The notes beneath the pieces were generated by a model, which did no database searches, was not told where the DNA came from, and worked only from the letters and a program-made list of their open reading frames with translations. Below are positions 6,216 to 10,767 of a DNA stretch of 10,767 bases, one piece after another. Position 1 is the stretch's first letter, and every line of letters begins with the position of its first letter. A program made the position numbers and the translations under genes. Location of the stretch: the NCBI GenBank assembly GCA_003696875.1, contig RFHL01000351.1, positions 1-10,767 on the forward strand, in the 5' to 3' direction. Source of the DNA: Bacteroidota bacterium. Lineage in GTDB: Bacteria > Bacteroidota > Bacteroidia > J057.

Positions 6216-6242
6216 GTCGGTTAGGTGTGGCAACAACCTGCC

Positions 6243-8147
<1,905 letters not shown>

Positions 8148-8206
8148 ATCAGCTTGCGTATTAGTGATTTACTTATGGTTAGGTAAAGGTCGAAGGATTG
8201 GGAATC

Positions 8207-8653
8207 CTAATCAATGTGGATTTCAGAGGAACGATCGTCTTCCTGATCGGCATGCCGGGGGAAGCGTATGGTGAGCAGGCCAGCGTCATACTTGGCCTTG
8301 ATGCCCTCCATCTCCACGCTTACGGGGAGGGGGAAAGACCGTTGAAACTGGCCAAAGCGCCGCTCCTGCCGCTCGTAAGGAAAGGTCTCAGCTCCTTCAG
8401 GGCGATGCTTGGCGCCCTTGACGAGCAGAATGCCGTCATGAATCTGGATGCTTACATCACCTTTTTGGACGCCAGGGAGTTCCATCTGGATGATGTATTC
8501 GCCAGGGGCGAGATAGATGTCGGTGGCAACGCGGAGGTCGCCGCCTTCACCACTAAACACATCGTCCATGAAGCCACTGACCTTCTTGCCGAGTTCGGAG
8601 AAGCCGTCGCGCAGCTGTTGGAACATGTCGTCGCTCTGAGAGGAGTTGCTCAT
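8207..8653 (-). CDS. Small heat-shock protein, Hsp20/alpha-crystallin family
   Basis: A 148-residue ATP-independent holdase that forms oligomers and keeps unfolding proteins soluble for refolding by DnaK. The variable N-terminal arm (1-40) contains FQQLRDGFSELGKK. The alpha-crystallin domain covers about 41-135: ATDIYLAPGEYIIQMELPGV, then GDVSIQIHDGILLVKG, RFGQFQRSFPLP and the signature AKYDAGLLTIRFP at 120-132. An IXI motif (I145-H-I147), which docks into neighbouring subunits, lies at the C-terminal tip. The ATG at 8653 has a leader of about 25 nt if the sigma-54-like promoter at 8689-8704 is used. Placement directly upstream of dnaK fits a combined holding and refolding unit. The symbol hspA or ibpA is sometimes used, but I assign none. 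Confidence 0.95.
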   Translation of the reverse strand: MSNSSQSDDMFQQLRDGFSELGKKVSGFMDDVFSGEGGDLRVATDIYLAPGEYIIQMELPGVQKGDVSIQIHDGILLVKGAKHRPEGAETFPYERQERRFGQFQRSFPLPVSVEMEGIKAKYDAGLLTIRFPRHADQEDDRSSEIHID

Positions 8654-8688
8654 AAGGGAGAAGATGAAAGGTTATTCACCGCCAGAAA

Positions 8689-8704
8689 GACAAGCTTGGT
8701 GCCA
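8689..8704 (-). promoter_or_regulatory. Sigma-54-like promoter of hsp20
   Basis: On the minus strand TGGCAC is followed after 5 nt by TTGT, against the RpoN consensus TGGCAC-N5-TTGC: the -24 box is perfect and the -12 box has one mismatch. The distance to the hsp20 ATG gives a leader of about 25 nt. No convincing Bacteroidota sigma-A element (TTTG and TAnnTTTG) competes in this gap. The match is to a short motif, so the call is moderate. Confidence 0.5.
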
Positions 8705-8737
8705 TGGGCGGAAAATGTGCCGATTTGGCGGGCAGGC

Positions 8738-8785
8738 TGGCAAGCTCTGGCAGGGAGCTTTGTCATAATGGCAGCCAGGCTGTCA
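8738..8785. promoter_or_regulatory. Cluster of TGKCA half-sites upstream of hsp20
   Basis: Read on the plus strand, TGGCA occurs at 8738, 8748 and 8769, and TGTCA at 8761 and 8781: five half-sites in 48 bp. Two form near-palindromes: TGTCA-TAA-TGGCA (8761-8773) and TGGCAGCC-A-GGCTGTCA (8769-8785), each with one mismatch. The array lies about 60-107 bp upstream of the transcription start inferred for hsp20, where enhancer-binding activators of sigma-54 promoters usually bind. It could equally act on the divergent SDR gene. Confidence 0.5.
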
Positions 8786-8900
8786 GCACCCCCTGGCGCC
8801 CGCCGCCGCTGAGTTATGGGGAGGAGGGACTGGGAAGCTGCTTTTTAGGATTATCCGGGGGCAATGCCCAAATTGCGGCCCGGAATCTGAATGCCTGATT

Positions 8901-9695
8901 ATGGGATACTTTGACGGTCAAGTCGTCTGGATTACGGGGGCGTCCTCGGGCATCGGGGAGGCCCTGGCGTATGCCCTGGCGGCAGAGGGGGCGGTGCTGA
9001 TCCTCTCGGCACGGCGGGAGGATCAGCTTGCCCGGGTGCGGGCAGCCTGTCCGGTGCCAGAGCGGGTGCACCTTGCCCCGCTGGACCTGGCGGAGACCGG
9101 AGACCTGCCGGCCCTGGTGGCAAAGTGGGTGGCGCAACTGGGACGGATCGACATCCTGATCAACAATGGGGGAATGAGCCAGCGCGCCTATGCCGCTGAG
9201 ACTTCCCTGGCGGTGGACCGCCGCCTTATGGAAGTAAACTACTTCGGGCCGGTGGCCCTGACCAAGGCAGTGCTGCCGCACATGCGGCAGGCCGGAGGGG
9301 GGCACATCGTGGCTGTGAGCAGCATCACGGGTAAGTTTGGGTTTCCGCTGCGGTCGGCCTATGCGGCCGCCAAGCACGCCATGCACGGCTTTTTTGAGTC
9401 CCTGGGGCTGGAGCTTCACGGGGAGGGGATCCGGGTAACGCTGGTCAATCCCGGTCGCATTCGTACCGAGATTTCGCAGCATGCCCTCACGGCCGATGGC
9501 CGGCCGCATGGGGAGATGGACCCGGGACAGGCGCAAGGTATGCCAGCCGAGGTCTGTGCCCGCAAAATGTTGCAGGCCATTCGCAAGGGGCGGCCCGAAG
9601 TGAATATTGGCCGCGCCGAGATTCTGATGGTTTATTTCAAGCGCTACGCACCCTGGCTCTTCCGGCGGATGGCCCGCCGGGTGAGTCCTCAGTAG
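8901..9695 (+). CDS. Classical short-chain dehydrogenase/reductase (DHRS7-like)
   Basis: A 264-residue cytoplasmic NAD(P)-dependent oxidoreductase with a Rossmann fold. The cofactor loop TGASSGIG is at 12-19; SARRE at 36-40 suggests NADPH preference through the arginines; D62 sits in LDL; NNGG is at 88-91. The catalytic tetrad is N113 (EVNYFG), S140 or S141 (VSSITG), Y154 and K158 (YAAAK). VNPGRIRTEIS at 182-192 is the usual post-catalytic segment. The pattern is closest to DHRS7/DHRS7B-type SDRs, common in Bacteroidota, whose substrate is often unknown; a hydrophobic carbonyl or steroid-like substrate is only a guess. The ATG at 8901 lies a few residues before the first beta strand. The gene is divergent from hsp20, with 247 bp between them. 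It is followed after 75 bp by the VOC gene on the same strand, and the two may be co-transcribed. Confidence 0.93.
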   Translation: MGYFDGQVVWITGASSGIGEALAYALAAEGAVLILSARREDQLARVRAACPVPERVHLAPLDLAETGDLPALVAKWVAQLGRIDILINNGGMSQRAYAAETSLAVDRRLMEVNYFGPVALTKAVLPHMRQAGGGHIVAVSSITGKFGFPLRSAYAAAKHAMHGFFESLGLELHGEGIRVTLVNPGRIRTEISQHALTADGRPHGEMDPGQAQGMPAEVCARKMLQAIRKGRPEVNIGRAEILMVYFKRYAPWLFRRMARRVSPQ

Positions 9696-9770
9696 GCGGG
9701 GATATTTTCATACGTTCGTCGTCTTTAACCACAGGTGGCCGCAAGGCCCCGCGTTTTATTGTTCAACCTA

Positions 9771-10767
9771 ATGGAAAAGAAGATCATCACGGGGATACAG
9801 CAGGTCGGAATCGGGATCCCCGACGTCCACGAGGCCTGGAAATGGTATCGGGAGCACTTCGGGATGGATGTGCCCATCTTTGAGGAGGCCGCCGAAGCGG
9901 CCCTGATGCTGCCTTATACCGGAGGGGAGCCACGCAGCCGGCATGCGGTGCTTGCGGTAAACCTGCAAGGCGGGGGTGGGATGGAAATCTGGCAGTATAC
10001 CAGCCGTACCCCTCAGGCGCCGGCGCAGCCGCCGCAGTTGGGGGACCTGGGGATCTTTGCGGCGCGCATCAAGGCGCGCGATGTGGAGCAAGCTTATCGC
10101 TTTTTGCAAGGCAAAGGAGCCGATCTCCTGGGAGAGGTCGGTAAAGATCCGGCCGGAAAGCCGGTCTTTGCCGTGCGGGACCCCTATGGCAACCACTTCC
10201 AGGTGGTGTCAGGCAGTGACTGGTTCACCAGAACGCCCTATCCCACCGGCGGTCCCGCCGGTGCGATGCTGGGGGTGACCGATATCGAGCGGGCCCGGAC
10301 CCTGTATACCGACATCCTGGGCTACGATGTGGTGGTATACGACGAGACAGGGGCCTTTGCCGACTTGTCCGTACTGCCTGGTGGCGAAGGGCGCTTTCGG
10401 CGGGTGCTGCTGGCGCACAGCCAGCCCCGGGAGGGGGCGTTTAGCCAGATCTTTGGTCCTTCCCAGATCGAGCTGGTGCAGGCGCTGGACCGGAAACCAG
10501 CCAAGATGTTTGAAGGCCGCTTCTGGGGGGATCTCGGCTTCATTCACCTCTGCTTTGATATCGTAAATATGGACGCCCTGCGGGAGGAGTGTACGGCCAA
10601 GGGCTTTCCCTTCACGGTCGACAGCCGGGCGGCCCTGGGGAAAGAGTTTGACATGGGCGAAGCCGCTGGTTCGTTCTCCTACATCGAGGATCCCGACGGG
10701 ACCCTGATCGAATTTGTCGAAACCTTTAAGGTGCCAATTCTTAAGAAGCTCGGTTGGTACCTGGACC
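9771..10767 (+). CDS. Two-module VOC (glyoxalase-fold) family protein, 3' end outside window
   Basis: The frame is open from ATG 9771 to the window edge: 332 residues visible, with no stop seen. Two vicinal-oxygen-chelate modules are fused. Module 1 (about 5-150) begins GIQQVGIGIPDVHEAWKWY and ends RDPYGNHFQVV. Module 2 (about 162-318) begins GAMLGVTDIERARTLYTDIL and ends EDPDGTLIEFVETF. In module 2 the usual metal ligands seem to be present at E234 (IELVQ), H259 (FIHLCFDI) and E314 (LIEF). In module 1 the matching positions are Q10 or Q11, E72 (MEIWQ), A98 (FAARI) and Q144 (HFQVV), so metal binding there is doubtful. The reaction is unknown; VOC members include glyoxalases, dioxygenases and resistance proteins. 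The terminal stretch FKVPILKKLGWYLD continues past the second module, so a C-terminal extension exists. Confidence 0.88.
   Translation, partial: MEKKIITGIQQVGIGIPDVHEAWKWYREHFGMDVPIFEEAAEAALMLPYTGGEPRSRHAVLAVNLQGGGGMEIWQYTSRTPQAPAQPPQLGDLGIFAARIKARDVEQAYRFLQGKGADLLGEVGKDPAGKPVFAVRDPYGNHFQVVSGSDWFTRTPYPTGGPAGAMLGVTDIERARTLYTDILGYDVVVYDETGAFADLSVLPGGEGRFRRVLLAHSQPREGAFSQIFGPSQIELVQALDRKPAKMFEGRFWGDLGFIHLCFDIVNMDALREECTAKGFPFTVDSRAALGKEFDMGEAAGSFSYIEDPDGTLIEFVETFKVPILKKLGWYLD

Noticed and set aside
44..6235. The 10-base string TGTGGCAACA at 44-53 and 6226-6235, both near gene ends
   Set aside because: Two short copies can occur by chance, their flanks do not match, and no further copies were noticed.
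8194..8208. A 6-bp hairpin (AGGATT/AATCCT) at the hsp20 stop, before dnaK
   Set aside because: The stem is short and AT-rich and has no good U-tract. It is too weak to call a terminator, though it could act as a mild processing or attenuation site.
8198..8812. A plus-strand open frame opposite hsp20 and its promoter region
   Set aside because: It is antisense to a firm Hsp20 gene and has no motifs.

Overview
The window looks like a chromosomal segment of a fairly GC-rich member of the Bacteroidota, perhaps from a Saprospiria-like lineage. The placement rests on three things: a C-terminal remnant that looks like a type IX secretion sorting domain, the style of the chaperones and of the two-module VOC protein, and short leaders with few strong Shine-Dalgarno sites. 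The placement within the phylum is inference. Most of the window is ordinary housekeeping and cell-envelope content. I see no complete defence system, CRISPR array, RNA gene or biosynthetic cluster.

Layout, left to right. Positions 1-174 hold no gene I can support, but do hold a strong 14-bp hairpin behind odhB. On the minus strand, 175-1434 encodes the E2 subunit of 2-oxoglutarate dehydrogenase (odhB/sucB), preceded by an AT-rich leader with a possible promoter. A minus-strand pair of small membrane proteins follows (a DUF2937-like protein, then a VanZ-like protein) whose genes overlap by an ATGA. Upstream of the pair is a YdeI/OmpD-associated (OmdA) gene that has lost its 5' end.

From about 3103 to 4429 lies a decayed ISAzo13-family insertion sequence with imperfect terminal inverted repeats. 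Its transposase is spread over several frames. The two flanks of the element are not halves of one gene: on the left is the 5'-truncated minus-strand OmdA gene, and on the right the last ~41 codons of a plus-strand gene with a T9SS-like C-terminus, followed by a good terminator. The element therefore marks a rearrangement scar rather than a simple insertion.

From 4635 to 6150 two tandem plus-strand genes encode related secreted proteins, probably outer-membrane beta-barrels. A perfect 10-bp-stem terminator separates them from the convergent dnaK. Upstream of dnaK, on the same strand, is a small heat-shock protein gene (hsp20), so the two form a probable chaperone transcription unit. The hsp20 upstream region carries a sigma-54-like -24/-12 element and, further upstream, five TGKCA half-sites in 48 bp. 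This is the most interesting regulatory signal in the window. Divergent from hsp20 is a classical short-chain dehydrogenase gene. Last comes a two-module VOC (glyoxalase-fold) gene that runs off the right edge.
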